DNA from: an uncultured Acetatifactor sp.
GTDB lineage: Bacteria; Bacillota; Clostridia; Lachnospirales; Lachnospiraceae
Reading direction: 5' to 3'
NCBI GenBank assembly: GCA_904501885.1
Contig: CAJGCP010000004.1
Coordinates: 1 to 64,000, forward strand
DNA length: 64,000 nucleotides
A program made the position numbers and the translations under genes. Every line of letters starts with the position of its first letter. Position 1 is the first letter of the stretch. Below the pieces are notes generated by a model, which had not been told where the DNA came from, did no database searches, and saw only the letters and a list, made by a program, of their open reading frames with translations. This document shows positions 41,119-48,648 of the stretch, piece after piece.

Positions 41119-43125
41119 CTATGATTTGGCCTGTTTGCGGTATTGCACCGGTGTCATTCCATAATTCTTTTTGAATAGCCGGTTGAAATGTTCTACCGTT
41201 TCGTAGCCTACTTCTGCAGCTACCGTTTCTACTGTGTAGGAGGTTTCCCGCAGAAGCTCCATGGCCTTTTTCATACGCGCTTCCTTCACCACTTCCTGGA
41301 AGGTAGTGCCTGCTTTTTCCTTAATATACTTGGATAAATAGGGCTTGGAAAGGTGGAAGGTGTCGGATAACACATCCAAGGTCACATTTTTATAATCATT
41401 CTGGATATAGTTGATGATTTCTATAATTCGATACTCTCTGCCTTCCAAGACGTTCTGTTCTTTTGCCAATTTATTGACTGCCACTGCCAGCGCTTCAATG
41501 GAAGATTTGATAATATCCTCGTCCACACCTACGCCCCAGTACATCTTGTTGTCGTAGGTAACCGCCACATAGGATGCCGCCTTAGAGCCGGAACCCTTGG
41601 AAATTGCGTGTTCCTCATATACGGACAATTCGTAGCTGATGCCAAAATACGTCTTCAGGGCGTTGCTGACCGCATCTAATCGTCCATTTCCCACCGTGCG
41701 GATGACTCTCTTTTCGCCACCCTGCTCTATCACAACCTCTGCCTGAATTCCCTTGTCCTGCTTAAAATGACACTCCGGAATACGGAAAATCATCTGCGGC
41801 TCCACATAATGCTCTTCGAAAATCTGATAGATTTCTGCCGGCTGTAGTTCGTGATGCTGCTTGTCGGAAACACCTTTTACCAGGTATCCCACTTCCTCCT
41901 TCATGGCTGCCGGCAAGGAGAAACCAAATTGCTGCTTCAGTACAAAAGCCACACCACCCTTACCGGATACACTATTGATGCGAATGACATCGGACTCATA
42001 TTCGCGTCCCACATCCGCAGGGTCGATGGGCAAATAAGGAACATCCCAACGACTGCCGCTCTTTCCTTCCTTCTTATAGTTCATTCCCTTGCTGATGGCA
42101 TCCTGATGGGATCCGGAAAATGCGGTAAATACCAACTCACCTGCATAAGGGGTACGCTCATGTACCTTCATTCCCGTGAAGCCTTCATAAGCTTCTTTTA
42201 TTTTCAAAATATTGGAGAAGTCCAATCCACTGTCCACACCATGGCTCATCATATTCACTGCCACAGTCACAAGGTCCACATTTCCTGTTCTTTCTCCGTT
42301 GCCAAAAAGCGTTCCCTCTACACGGTCTGCTCCCGCCAATATACCAAACTCTGCATCACTGACACCACAACCTCTATCGTTATGGGGATGGACACTGATG
42401 ATAACATTATCACGATAATTCAGGTGCTTGTGCATATATTCTACCTGACAAGCAAATACATGGGGCATTGCCACCTGCACGGTGGTGGGCAGATTGATGA
42501 TCGCCTTATTTTCAGGGGTAGGCTGCCATACATCCAGCACCGCATTGCAGACCTCCAGCGCATAGTCCACCTCTGTCTGGGAGAAACTCTCCGGACTGTA
42601 CTCAAAAGTAAAATTACCCTCTGTCTCCTGGGCAAGCTTTTTCAGCATTTTGGCGCCATCGATGGCCAGCTGTTTAATCGCCTTTTTATCTTTCTTAAAC
42701 ACCTGCTCTCTTTGCTCTACGGATGTGGAATTATATAAGTGCACCACCGCATGAGGTGCACCCTTTACTGCGTCAAAAGTCTTCTTGATGATATGCTCTC
42801 TAGCCTGGGTCAACACCTGTATGGTGACATCGTCCGGAATCATATTTCTCTCTATCAAAGCACGGATAAAGTTATACTCCGTATCAGAGGACGCAGGAAA
42901 GCCCACCTCAATCTCTTTGAAGCCAATCTCTACCAATAATTGGAAAAAAGCTAATTTGTCTTCTAAACTCATAGGATCAATCAGAGCCTGATTCCCATCC
43001 CGCAAATCCACACTACACCAAATAGGGGCCTTTTCTACCGTATCTTTTTTCACCCAGTCATAGGTCATTTCCGGAGGAAGATGGTAGGATTTTTTATATT
43101 TTTCACTATAATCTATATGTGCCAT
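41119..43125 (-). CDS. leuA: 2-isopropylmalate synthase fused to a C-terminal AraC-type DNA-binding domain
   Basis: This protein has 668 residues. Residues 30-310 are the HMG-CoA-lyase-like barrel of type 2 LeuA, with SVDLRDGNQALIDPM (41-46 LRDGNQ) and SVHPHNDRGCGV, plus GNGERTGNVDLV. Residues 430-560 match the LeuA regulatory domain that binds leucine (CHFKQDKGIQAEVVIEQGGEKRVIRTVGNGRLDAVSNAL). Residues 565-668 are a complete AraC/XylS HTH: VTLDVLSDTFHLSKPYLSKYIKEKAGTTFQEVV and YTVETVAAEVGYETVEHFNRLFKKNYGMTPVQYRK. Ordinary type 2 LeuA ends near 560. The frame is continuous with no internal stop. The enzyme makes 2-isopropylmalate for leucine synthesis; the added domain suggests it also senses leucine and binds DNA (inference). 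GGAGG precedes the ATG. No other leu genes are adjacent. Confidence 0.92.
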   Translation of the reverse strand: MAHIDYSEKYKKSYHLPPEMTYDWVKKDTVEKAPIWCSVDLRDGNQALIDPMSLEDKLAFFQLLVEIGFKEIEVGFPASSDTEYNFIRALIERNMIPDDVTIQVLTQAREHIIKKTFDAVKGAPHAVVHLYNSTSVEQREQVFKKDKKAIKQLAIDGAKMLKKLAQETEGNFTFEYSPESFSQTEVDYALEVCNAVLDVWQPTPENKAIINLPTTVQVAMPHVFACQVEYMHKHLNYRDNVIISVHPHNDRGCGVSDAEFGILAGADRVEGTLFGNGERTGNVDLVTVAVNMMSHGVDSGLDFSNILKIKEAYEGFTGMKVHERTPYAGELVFTAFSGSHQDAISKGMNYKKEGKSGSRWDVPYLPIDPADVGREYESDVIRINSVSGKGGVAFVLKQQFGFSLPAAMKEEVGYLVKGVSDKQHHELQPAEIYQIFEEHYVEPQMIFRIPECHFKQDKGIQAEVVIEQGGEKRVIRTVGNGRLDAVSNALKTYFGISYELSVYEEHAISKGSGSKAASYVAVTYDNKMYWGVGVDEDIIKSSIEALAVAVNKLAKEQNVLEGREYRIIEIINYIQNDYKNVTLDVLSDTFHLSKPYLSKYIKEKAGTTFQEVVKEARMKKAMELLRETSYTVETVAAEVGYETVEHFNRLFKKNYGMTPVQYRKQAKS

Positions 43126-43158
43126 AGGTACAAACCTCCATAAATTTTAGGAATATTC

Positions 43159-43186
43159 CTTATAGTAGCATAGATTTTAATGTCAC
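43159..43186 (-). promoter_or_regulatory. leuA-araC promoter
   Basis: Minus-strand GTGACA (43186-43181), 16 bp, TATAAG (43164-43159), about 30 bp before the ATG. No T-box or peptide leader fits in the short 5' region. Confidence 0.5.
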
Positions 43187-43237
43187 ACAATAGTACTTTC
43201 CTTGCTTTTCTTGATTTATTTTAATGTGTTTTGTTAG

Positions 43238-43269
43238 AATTAGCAAAAAAACTCTTGTTTTTGCTAATT
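43238..43269. promoter_or_regulatory. Long inverted repeat between divergent leuA and FNT promoters
   Basis: AATTAGCAAAAA (43238-43249) and TTTTTGCTAATT (43258-43269) form a perfect 12-bp dyad with an 8-base centre, roughly midway between the two divergent promoters. It could be an operator (possibly for the LeuA-AraC protein) or a structural element; there is no gene end here that would call for a terminator. Confidence 0.5.
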
Positions 43270-43352
43270 TTAGGCTTCTTTTCAATCTGTTCTATTTTTA
43301 CATCGTAAAATTGACGCATTTTAATATATTTGCGAATTCCCCTATTTTTTTG

Positions 43353-43381
43353 TTGTGACAACGTAAGTATTCCTATATAAT
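43353..43381 (+). promoter_or_regulatory. FNT channel gene promoter
   Basis: TTGTGA (43353-43358), 17 bp, perfect TATAAT (43376-43381). Transcription would start near 43387. The ATG at 43380-43382 overlaps the -10 box and so cannot be on this transcript. Confidence 0.65.
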
Positions 43382-43412
43382 GAAAATACAAAAAAGAAGG
43401 GAGATTACCACT

Positions 43413-44276
43413 ATAGCTACGAGACATACTTTATATTCCGATCCTACACAAATTGTGCTTCATACCATTGAAGCCGCAGAAGAAAAAGTACATTATTCCA
43501 CCCGCCGTCGTATCCTTCTGGGAATTATGGCCGGCCTGTTCATTGGTTGTGGCGCCGCTGCCAGCACCGTGGCCGTTCACAATGTCGCCACACTGGGCAT
43601 CGCAAAGGTGTTGGGCGGTATCATTTTCCCGGTTGGCCTTATGATGATTCTGTTTGTTGGCGGCGAATTGTTTACCGGCGACTGCCTGATGATTACGGCT
43701 TTCTTGCATAAAAAAATTCAATTCCGCCAAATTATCAAAGTTATGCTGACCATCTACGTCACGAATTTCATCGGCGCCGTTGGCTGTGCCTTTTTGGTTT
43801 TTTGCTCCGGGCAGATGAACTTATCCGGAGGGTTGCTGGGCGCATACACCATCCATACTGCTATGAGCAAAGTAAATTTAACCTTTACCTCTGCATTAGC
43901 CTCAGGCATTCTTTGTAACATATTGGTGTGTACCGCTGTTTTGATGTGCACCGCGGCCCGGGACATCAGTGGCAAAGTATGGGGCGTATTCTTCCCCATC
44001 TTCTCCTTTATTGTGAGTGGCTATGAGCATTGTGTTGCAAATATGTACTTCATTCCCGCCGCGTTATTTGCAAAAACCAATCCTATGTTTTCTGAAATGG
44101 CCATGTCCCTGTACGGCTATACCCCGGAAGATATTGCTTCCCTCAATTGGGGACATTTTCTACACAGCATTTTCCCTGTTACACTGGGGAACATTATTGG
44201 GGGCATGTTGGTCGTGGGTGTAATCGTATACTATACACATCACGAACACCTATTAGATGCAGAACAACGACACTAA
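43413..44276 (+). CDS. Formate/nitrite transporter (FNT) family channel
   Basis: This protein is about 287 residues in six membrane helices. FNT features are GIMAGLFIGCGAAASTVAV in helix 1, GLMMILFVGGELFTGDCLM, the long amphipathic TNFIGAVGCAFLVFCSGQ, LASGILCNILVCTAVLMCTAARDISGKVWGVFFPIFSFIVSGYEHCVANMYFIPAAL with the central GYEHCVANM and its pore His, and LGNIIGGMLVVGVIVYY. It conducts formate, nitrite, hydrosulfide or similar anions; which one is not readable here. An ATG exists at 43380, but it lies inside the -10 box. AGAAGGGAG (43395-43403) points to a start near 43413, where the codon is ATA. Family alignment also favours starting there. The start codon is therefore uncertain. Confidence 0.85.
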   Translation: MATRHTLYSDPTQIVLHTIEAAEEKVHYSTRRRILLGIMAGLFIGCGAAASTVAVHNVATLGIAKVLGGIIFPVGLMMILFVGGELFTGDCLMITAFLHKKIQFRQIIKVMLTIYVTNFIGAVGCAFLVFCSGQMNLSGGLLGAYTIHTAMSKVNLTFTSALASGILCNILVCTAVLMCTAARDISGKVWGVFFPIFSFIVSGYEHCVANMYFIPAALFAKTNPMFSEMAMSLYGYTPEDIASLNWGHFLHSIFPVTLGNIIGGMLVVGVIVYYTHHEHLLDAEQRH

Positions 44277-44277
44277 A

Positions 44278-44301
44278 GAAGAATCCGTATGCGGATTCTT
44301 C
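44278..44301 (+). terminator. Hairpin after the FNT gene
   Basis: GAAGAATCCG, loop TATG, CGGATTCTTC: perfect 10-bp stem beginning just after the stop codon. No T-run follows; the stronger terminator at 44396-44423 lies downstream. Confidence 0.55.
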
Positions 44302-44396
44302 GCGCGCGAGCGGTGCCTGCAAGGCAAACTTCCATTCCGCGAGCTGCGCATCCTCAGCGGAGCGATTTTTGATTCATAGGCACTTCCTATGAATCA
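44302..44396. repeat. Hairpin-rich intergenic element (copy 2)
   Basis: A GC-rich tract starting GCGCGCGAGCGG, then GTGCCTGCAAGGCA, then AGCGGAGCG (44356-44364), then a perfect hairpin TGATTCATAGG-CACTT-CCTATGAATCA (44370-44396) flanked by T and A runs. The order of parts, and AGCGGAGCG itself, match the element at 15224-15322. It is noncoding and of unknown function, possibly a dispersed repeat of this genome. Confidence 0.5.
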
Positions 44397-44423
44397 AAAA
44401 AGCACCCGCTCGGGTGCTTTTTT
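44396..44423. terminator. Strong bidirectional terminator
   Basis: AAAAAAGCACCC, loop GCTC, GGGTGCTTTTTT: symmetric intrinsic terminator between the convergent FNT and NlpC/P60 genes. It abuts the stop codon of the latter. Confidence 0.9.
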
Positions 44424-45367
44424 CAGGGCAAAATCCTCTTCATCACTTCCTTAGGAGACATCCCTGCCACATTTTCCTGATCGGTCACAGTCTCTTCGTT
44501 CCAGCGAAATACTTTTGACTTCGTCAAATAGTTATAACTCACATCACAGGCAGGGTATTTCGCGTACCATTCGGGATAATGCTCCTGCATATACTGCTCT
44601 GCCAATCGAATGGCGTCACTTCTTTCACCGGTAGGCAATCGTGTACCGCAAAGCCGTACGCCCGGCGGACTGGAATGCACCAGTAACACGGACCCGTCTT
44701 CACAAGTCCCCAAAGACAGCCACACGTGCCCGGGCATGCTACAGACATCTCCCGGTTGCCAGGATTTGTCATCGTCGGGAAGACATTCTCCCCACCCCAT
44801 TGCTGCAAATTTTTCCGCCATCTCTGTAGACGAAAACACATATCCATCCGCACTATCTGTGGAATTCTCTTTTTCAAACACATTGTAAACCAACCAGCCG
44901 ATATAACCGGAACAATCCAGCCCGTCGTTGATCTGATACTTGGTGTCCTCAAACCGGTAATTTTCTTTTTGTTGCCCGGCAAATTCTTCCCATCTGGCGC
45001 TGACGCCAATAGACATGGCGGGAATACCGGCTCCGGTATCCTCTTCATTCCAGCCACCACCCCATACGTACATGGTTTTTCCCACAGGGGCCATCGCCGT
45101 TTGAAGAAATTTTTCCAGGGACACTTCTCTTGTCTCTGTGATGCCCCGGATTTCCACCCCGTCCTCAGTCTCTGCTGCAATTTCACTCTCGTTATGGATG
45201 CTCTCCCATTGGGCTTCCTCAAATACAGTCACAGGCAAATCCTCTCTTTCTATTAGGATCTCGCTGTCTTTGTCATTACACCCCACACAAAAAAGCAGAA
45301 TCAGACAAAGCATTCTCAGGACGTATTTTCTTGGATTTCCTTTTTTGTTCTTTATCCACACCATCAT
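44423..45367 (-). CDS. NlpC/P60-type cysteine peptidase, membrane-anchored or lipoprotein
   Basis: This 314-residue protein starts at the ATG at 45367, whose A is the last base of the preceding gene's TAA, so translation is coupled. The N-terminus is basic and then hydrophobic (YVLRMLCLILLFCVGC); Cys30 may be a lipobox cysteine (CVGC, imperfect at -3). The peptidase-like domain (about 85-270) has GKTMYVWGGGWNEEDTGAG, NDGLDCSGYIGWLVYNVF with the catalytic-type Cys, and PGHVWLSLG with the His, as in NlpC/P60 hydrolases of peptidoglycan stem peptides. Its link with a DUF1538 membrane protein and a P-II-like protein is unusual. Substrate is unproven. Confidence 0.72.
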   Translation of the reverse strand: MMVWIKNKKGNPRKYVLRMLCLILLFCVGCNDKDSEILIEREDLPVTVFEEAQWESIHNESEIAAETEDGVEIRGITETREVSLEKFLQTAMAPVGKTMYVWGGGWNEEDTGAGIPAMSIGVSARWEEFAGQQKENYRFEDTKYQINDGLDCSGYIGWLVYNVFEKENSTDSADGYVFSSTEMAEKFAAMGWGECLPDDDKSWQPGDVCSMPGHVWLSLGTCEDGSVLLVHSSPPGVRLCGTRLPTGERSDAIRLAEQYMQEHYPEWYAKYPACDVSYNYLTKSKVFRWNEETVTDQENVAGMSPKEVMKRILP

Positions 45368-46050
45368 TATATCTTCAGCGCTCTTTCCACGGGAACGGCA
45401 CAAACCACGCCCTTTGCTGCGGATCGCAAGCCAAACTCTTCATTTACGGCGCTGATAATGTGCCCGCTGGTTGCCGTCGGAGAAAGAATTGTTATAATTT
45501 CTTTCTCCTCCTGTAAATCTGCCTCTTCAAATTGCTCCAAAAGCTCTGCACCTACCTGTCTGGCACGTATCACCGTTCCGCCGGTAGCACCGGCTTTCTT
45601 TGCCGTTTTCATTACATCATCCGCAAAGCCTTCGTTTACCGCTATCAATATGAGGTTAAATTTTCCTTCTCCTTTTGTCATACGAGTTTCCTCCTTTTCA
45701 GCGCTTTCCGTTCGGGACCGGAGAATCACTTCCGCCGCCAGACGATTGATTGCCGACAGCTTCGTTACCATAAGTAATCCGCCATAGCGAACACTTCCTT
45801 CCAAATTCTTTGTCAATTCAGACAACAGTGCGCTTACATCTTTTTGTGTGGCTACACTGATGACCACATCTTTGTCATTGGTACCCAATCCTAAGATATC
45901 CATCATTTCGGAGGTCGCCGTCCCATGCCCTACACTCTGTAAGTTCATACGGATATTTTTCTCTGCGACCATATTGATGTATCGCTTGCCTTTTCCTCGC
46001 GCCACAATGGACACAAGGAACATCATCCGGTTGGTATCTGCCTTGCTCAT
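45367..46050 (-). CDS. Tandem P-II-like signalling protein
   Basis: This 227-residue protein has two P-II-like ferredoxin-fold domains. The first (about 8-105) has VSIVARGKGKRYINMVAEKNIRMNLQSVGHGTA. The second (about 130-227) has FNLILIAVNEGFADDVMKTAKKAGATGGTVIRARQVG, close to the GATGGTxxxxxG loop of P-II proteins, and ends with GHIISAVNEEFGLRSAAKGVVCAVPVERALKI. A charged linker (ESAEKEETRMTKGEGK) joins them. The usual uridylylated T-loop Tyr is not evident. It overlaps the DUF1538 gene upstream by four bases and the NlpC/P60 gene downstream by one. By analogy with GlnK-AmtB it may gate the membrane protein; that is inference. Confidence 0.75.
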   Translation of the reverse strand: MSKADTNRMMFLVSIVARGKGKRYINMVAEKNIRMNLQSVGHGTATSEMMDILGLGTNDKDVVISVATQKDVSALLSELTKNLEGSVRYGGLLMVTKLSAINRLAAEVILRSRTESAEKEETRMTKGEGKFNLILIAVNEGFADDVMKTAKKAGATGGTVIRARQVGAELLEQFEEADLQEEKEIITILSPTATSGHIISAVNEEFGLRSAAKGVVCAVPVERALKI

Positions 46051-47570
46051 GCGCGCACCTCCTCATCATAAAAGATAATATCGTCCTCTATTAACAAGAG
46101 TTCGCTCTGTACTCGCTGTATCCGTTTCTTTTGCTTGATTCTTCCGTACAACCCCAATACCTGAATCGTAATCAGTGGTGTCATTGCAATCATTGCTACG
46201 ATACCGAACGCGTCTGTCATTACATTTCCGCCCAACACTTCACACGCACCCACTGCAAAGGGGAGCATAAAGGTGGTGGTCATAGGTCCGCTGGCCACAC
46301 CACCGGAGTCAAATGCGATACCGGTATAAATATGGGGAACAAAAAAGGTAATAATCAGGGAAACCGCATATCCCACAATCAAAAACGGCAAGATAGAAAT
46401 TCCCGTCAAAATTCGTAACATGGCAATTCCAACAGACACTGCCACACCGATAGAAAGTGCGTTGCCAATGGATTTTTGTGAAATGGCGCCATTGGTCACT
46501 TCCTCTACCTGTCTTTTCAGAGAATGTACGGCCGGCTCTGCCGATACTACAAAGTAACCCATCAACATACCTACGGGTATCAGTAAATATTTATAAGCAC
46601 CGCCTGCAATGGCGGCACCCAGCAATCGTCCTGCCGGCATGAATCCCACATTGGCACCTGTCAAGAATAATACCAATCCCAGATATGTGTATACCAAACC
46701 GACGGCAATACGAATCAACTGTGTCCGATGGAAACGGCGGAAAATCACCTGATAAATTACAAACACGAGGACAATTGGCACAAATGCCACCATTACTTCC
46801 TCACAGTAATGAGGAAGCGAATATAAAAACTGCGCAAACGCGTCCTTTGTATTATCTGTTACGGCAATGACTGCCTGTGTCGTCTCTGCCTCCGGTTTGA
46901 AGCAGATACTCAGTATCAAAACAGAAAGGATGGGGCCAATGCTACACAAAGAGACCAGACCAAAACTGTCCTCTCCTGAATGCTTGTTTTTACCTACAGA
47001 TGCCATACCTGCACCAAGCGCCATAATAAACGGAACCGTAATGGGGCCTGTGGTTACACCGCCGGAGTCAAAAGCCGTGGGAATAAAGGTGTCCGGCACA
47101 AAAAAGGCCAGCCCTATCACACCACCATAAAAAATCAGCAAAAGCAACGACAACGGGATTGCCTTGCGCACGCGCACCGTGGCAATCACCAGAAAAATAC
47201 CCACGCCCACAGCCACGCACAAAATTAGGACCATATTGGGAATGGTAGGCACCTGCTCCGCTAAAACCTGTAAATCCGGTTCCGCAATGGTAATAATTGC
47301 TCCCAAAAGAAAACTGACAAACAACGGCAGCACCCATCTCTTGGATTTTCCAATTTGGGCACCAATACCCTCCCCTAAGGGTTGCATAGAAATACCGGAA
47401 CCTATGGTAAAAAACCCCATACCTAAAATCAAAAGAATTGTACCAAACAAAAATTGCACCAGCACACCATTATGTAGAGAAGCCACACTGATACTCAGCA
47501 GCAGCACGATAGCGGATATGGGCAATACCGATGTCAATGATTCATTTAAATAGCGATAAAATTGTTTCAC
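46047..47570 (-). CDS. DUF1538 integral membrane protein (two repeats)
   Basis: This 507-residue protein has about 12 membrane helices in two DUF1538 repeats. Each repeat carries the same motif in a re-entrant-looking position: FFVPDTFIPTAFDSGGVTTGPITVPFIMALG (AFDSGG at 166-171) and FFVPHIYTGIAFDSGGVASGPMTTTFMLPFAVG (419-424). The repeated FDSGG with surrounding Gly and Thr resembles a transporter substrate or ion site with inverted-repeat symmetry, but no substrate is established to my knowledge. A basic, then acidic cytosolic tail (RIKQKKRIQRVQSELLLIEDD) ends the protein and could dock the P-II-like partner encoded next. It is the first gene of a three-gene overlapping operon. Confidence 0.85.
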   Translation of the reverse strand: MKQFYRYLNESLTSVLPISAIVLLLSISVASLHNGVLVQFLFGTILLILGMGFFTIGSGISMQPLGEGIGAQIGKSKRWVLPLFVSFLLGAIITIAEPDLQVLAEQVPTIPNMVLILCVAVGVGIFLVIATVRVRKAIPLSLLLLIFYGGVIGLAFFVPDTFIPTAFDSGGVTTGPITVPFIMALGAGMASVGKNKHSGEDSFGLVSLCSIGPILSVLILSICFKPEAETTQAVIAVTDNTKDAFAQFLYSLPHYCEEVMVAFVPIVLVFVIYQVIFRRFHRTQLIRIAVGLVYTYLGLVLFLTGANVGFMPAGRLLGAAIAGGAYKYLLIPVGMLMGYFVVSAEPAVHSLKRQVEEVTNGAISQKSIGNALSIGVAVSVGIAMLRILTGISILPFLIVGYAVSLIITFFVPHIYTGIAFDSGGVASGPMTTTFMLPFAVGACEVLGGNVMTDAFGIVAMIAMTPLITIQVLGLYGRIKQKKRIQRVQSELLLIEDDIIFYDEEVRA

Positions 47571-47589
47571 GCCTGCACCTCATAAAAAA

Positions 47590-47622
47590 ACCGAAAATAC
47601 CGGCAACCCAAGTATTTTCGGT
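47590..47622 (-). terminator. Terminator of the serS-DUF3881-tRNA-Arg unit
   Basis: Minus-strand ACCGAAAATAC, 11-base loop, GTATTTTCGGT, then a run of seven T. The perfect 11-bp stem lies 11 bp past tRNA-Arg and before the DUF1538 gene. Confidence 0.85.
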
Positions 47623-47632
47623 ATATTTTTAG

Positions 47633-47704
47633 CACCGCTTGGGGGAATCGAACCCTCAACTAGCCCTTAGGAGGGGCTTGTTATATCCATTTAACTAAAG
47701 CGGC
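47633..47704 (-). tRNA. tRNA-Arg (anticodon CCT)
   Basis: Acceptor GCCGCTT/AAGCGGT (first pair G-U), anticodon stem AGCCC/GGGCT around loop CTCCTAA (CCT), discriminator G, standard T-arm. It lies 21 bp after the DUF3881 stop with no clear promoter of its own, so it is probably cut from a protein-coding transcript. Confidence 0.93.
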
Positions 47705-47725
47705 ATTTATGAACAGTAACTTTTG

Positions 47726-48622
47726 TTACATATTCTCAGGAAAATTGATATGTCCCTGCAACCAGATGATTCCTTTAAATCTTCTGCCTACCTGGGGCTC
47801 CCCCATCAAATCCATTATATTGATGGCAATATCAAAAGTCAATTCATTACAGCTGATGGTCAGCACATAAACATTCTCACCGGTAATCTCATTGGACAAT
47901 ATTCTGACTGCCACGATTTCACCCAAAATAGAATACTGGTCGCATTCTACACCGTAGGGCATAAAGTATGTGTCCACAATTTGGAACACATCCTCCCGGC
48001 GAGCCCGCTTATGAATCAGGTTATAGGTATCCATGTCGTCCGTTGTCAGGGTCTCGATGGCTTCCTCGTCTCCCTGTCTGGCTGCAGCAAGCAGATTCTT
48101 CCGCTCTTGGCGACTTTGACGGACTGTATTCAACTGCTTCTCTTCCTTATATAAAGGCAATAGTACCGTCCCCTGTACCGATAGTCCGGAAAGGGTTAGG
48201 GTTGTTCCTACAATGGGCAATTTTCCGGTGGCCTGTGCCTTTACGTAAGGCAAACTGTCTTTTACAAAGAATATTAATGTGATGCCGGCATTGATGTCGT
48301 CACAGACACCGGCATAGGAATCTTTTTCGGCATGTCGCTCTACGGTTATGTCCTCCGTAGAAGTGACACCCACGCCGGTCAAATAAGGATAGTAGTACTC
48401 GTAGGTAAACTTTTCCTCTTCATCGAAACCACCACAAACCGCAATCCCTAATCCGGGTGCAAAATCCTTGCAAAATTCTCCCAACATCAGATTGTCCTGA
48501 TTGGTTGCAATTGCGCGCCTGTCAGAATTGACTACAACCTCTGTAAGAAGCTCCTGTAGTTTCTTACGGCTCTCTATTTTGCTGAAACCTATGGAGCGCA
48601 TGAACTTATGCAAGAATTTCAC
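47726..48622 (-). CDS. DUF3881 family protein
   Basis: This 298-residue soluble protein is typical of Lachnospiraceae. It begins MKFLHKFMRSIGFSKIESRKKLQELLTEVV and has a central DINAGITLIFFVKDSLPYV and a C-terminal ENVYVLTISCNELTFDIAINIMDLMGEPQVGRRFKGIIWLQGHINF segment characteristic of the family. No signal peptide or known catalytic motif is visible. Function is unknown. It lies 26 bp downstream of serS and immediately upstream of tRNA-Arg, apparently in one transcript. Confidence 0.85.
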   Translation of the reverse strand: MKFLHKFMRSIGFSKIESRKKLQELLTEVVVNSDRRAIATNQDNLMLGEFCKDFAPGLGIAVCGGFDEEEKFTYEYYYPYLTGVGVTSTEDITVERHAEKDSYAGVCDDINAGITLIFFVKDSLPYVKAQATGKLPIVGTTLTLSGLSVQGTVLLPLYKEEKQLNTVRQSRQERKNLLAAARQGDEEAIETLTTDDMDTYNLIHKRARREDVFQIVDTYFMPYGVECDQYSILGEIVAVRILSNEITGENVYVLTISCNELTFDIAINIMDLMGEPQVGRRFKGIIWLQGHINFPENM

Positions 48623-48648
48623 CTCCTATTATTTTTCGTCAACATTGT

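Noticed and set aside
41851..42738. Plus-strand frame of about 295 codons opposite leuA
   Set aside because: It lies wholly within the catalytic part of leuA, has unnatural composition and no plausible start signals.
43126..43237. T-box or leucine leader peptide before leuA
   Set aside because: The promoter lies only about 30 bp before the ATG; there is no T-box core, Leu-codon run or terminator in the transcribed leader.
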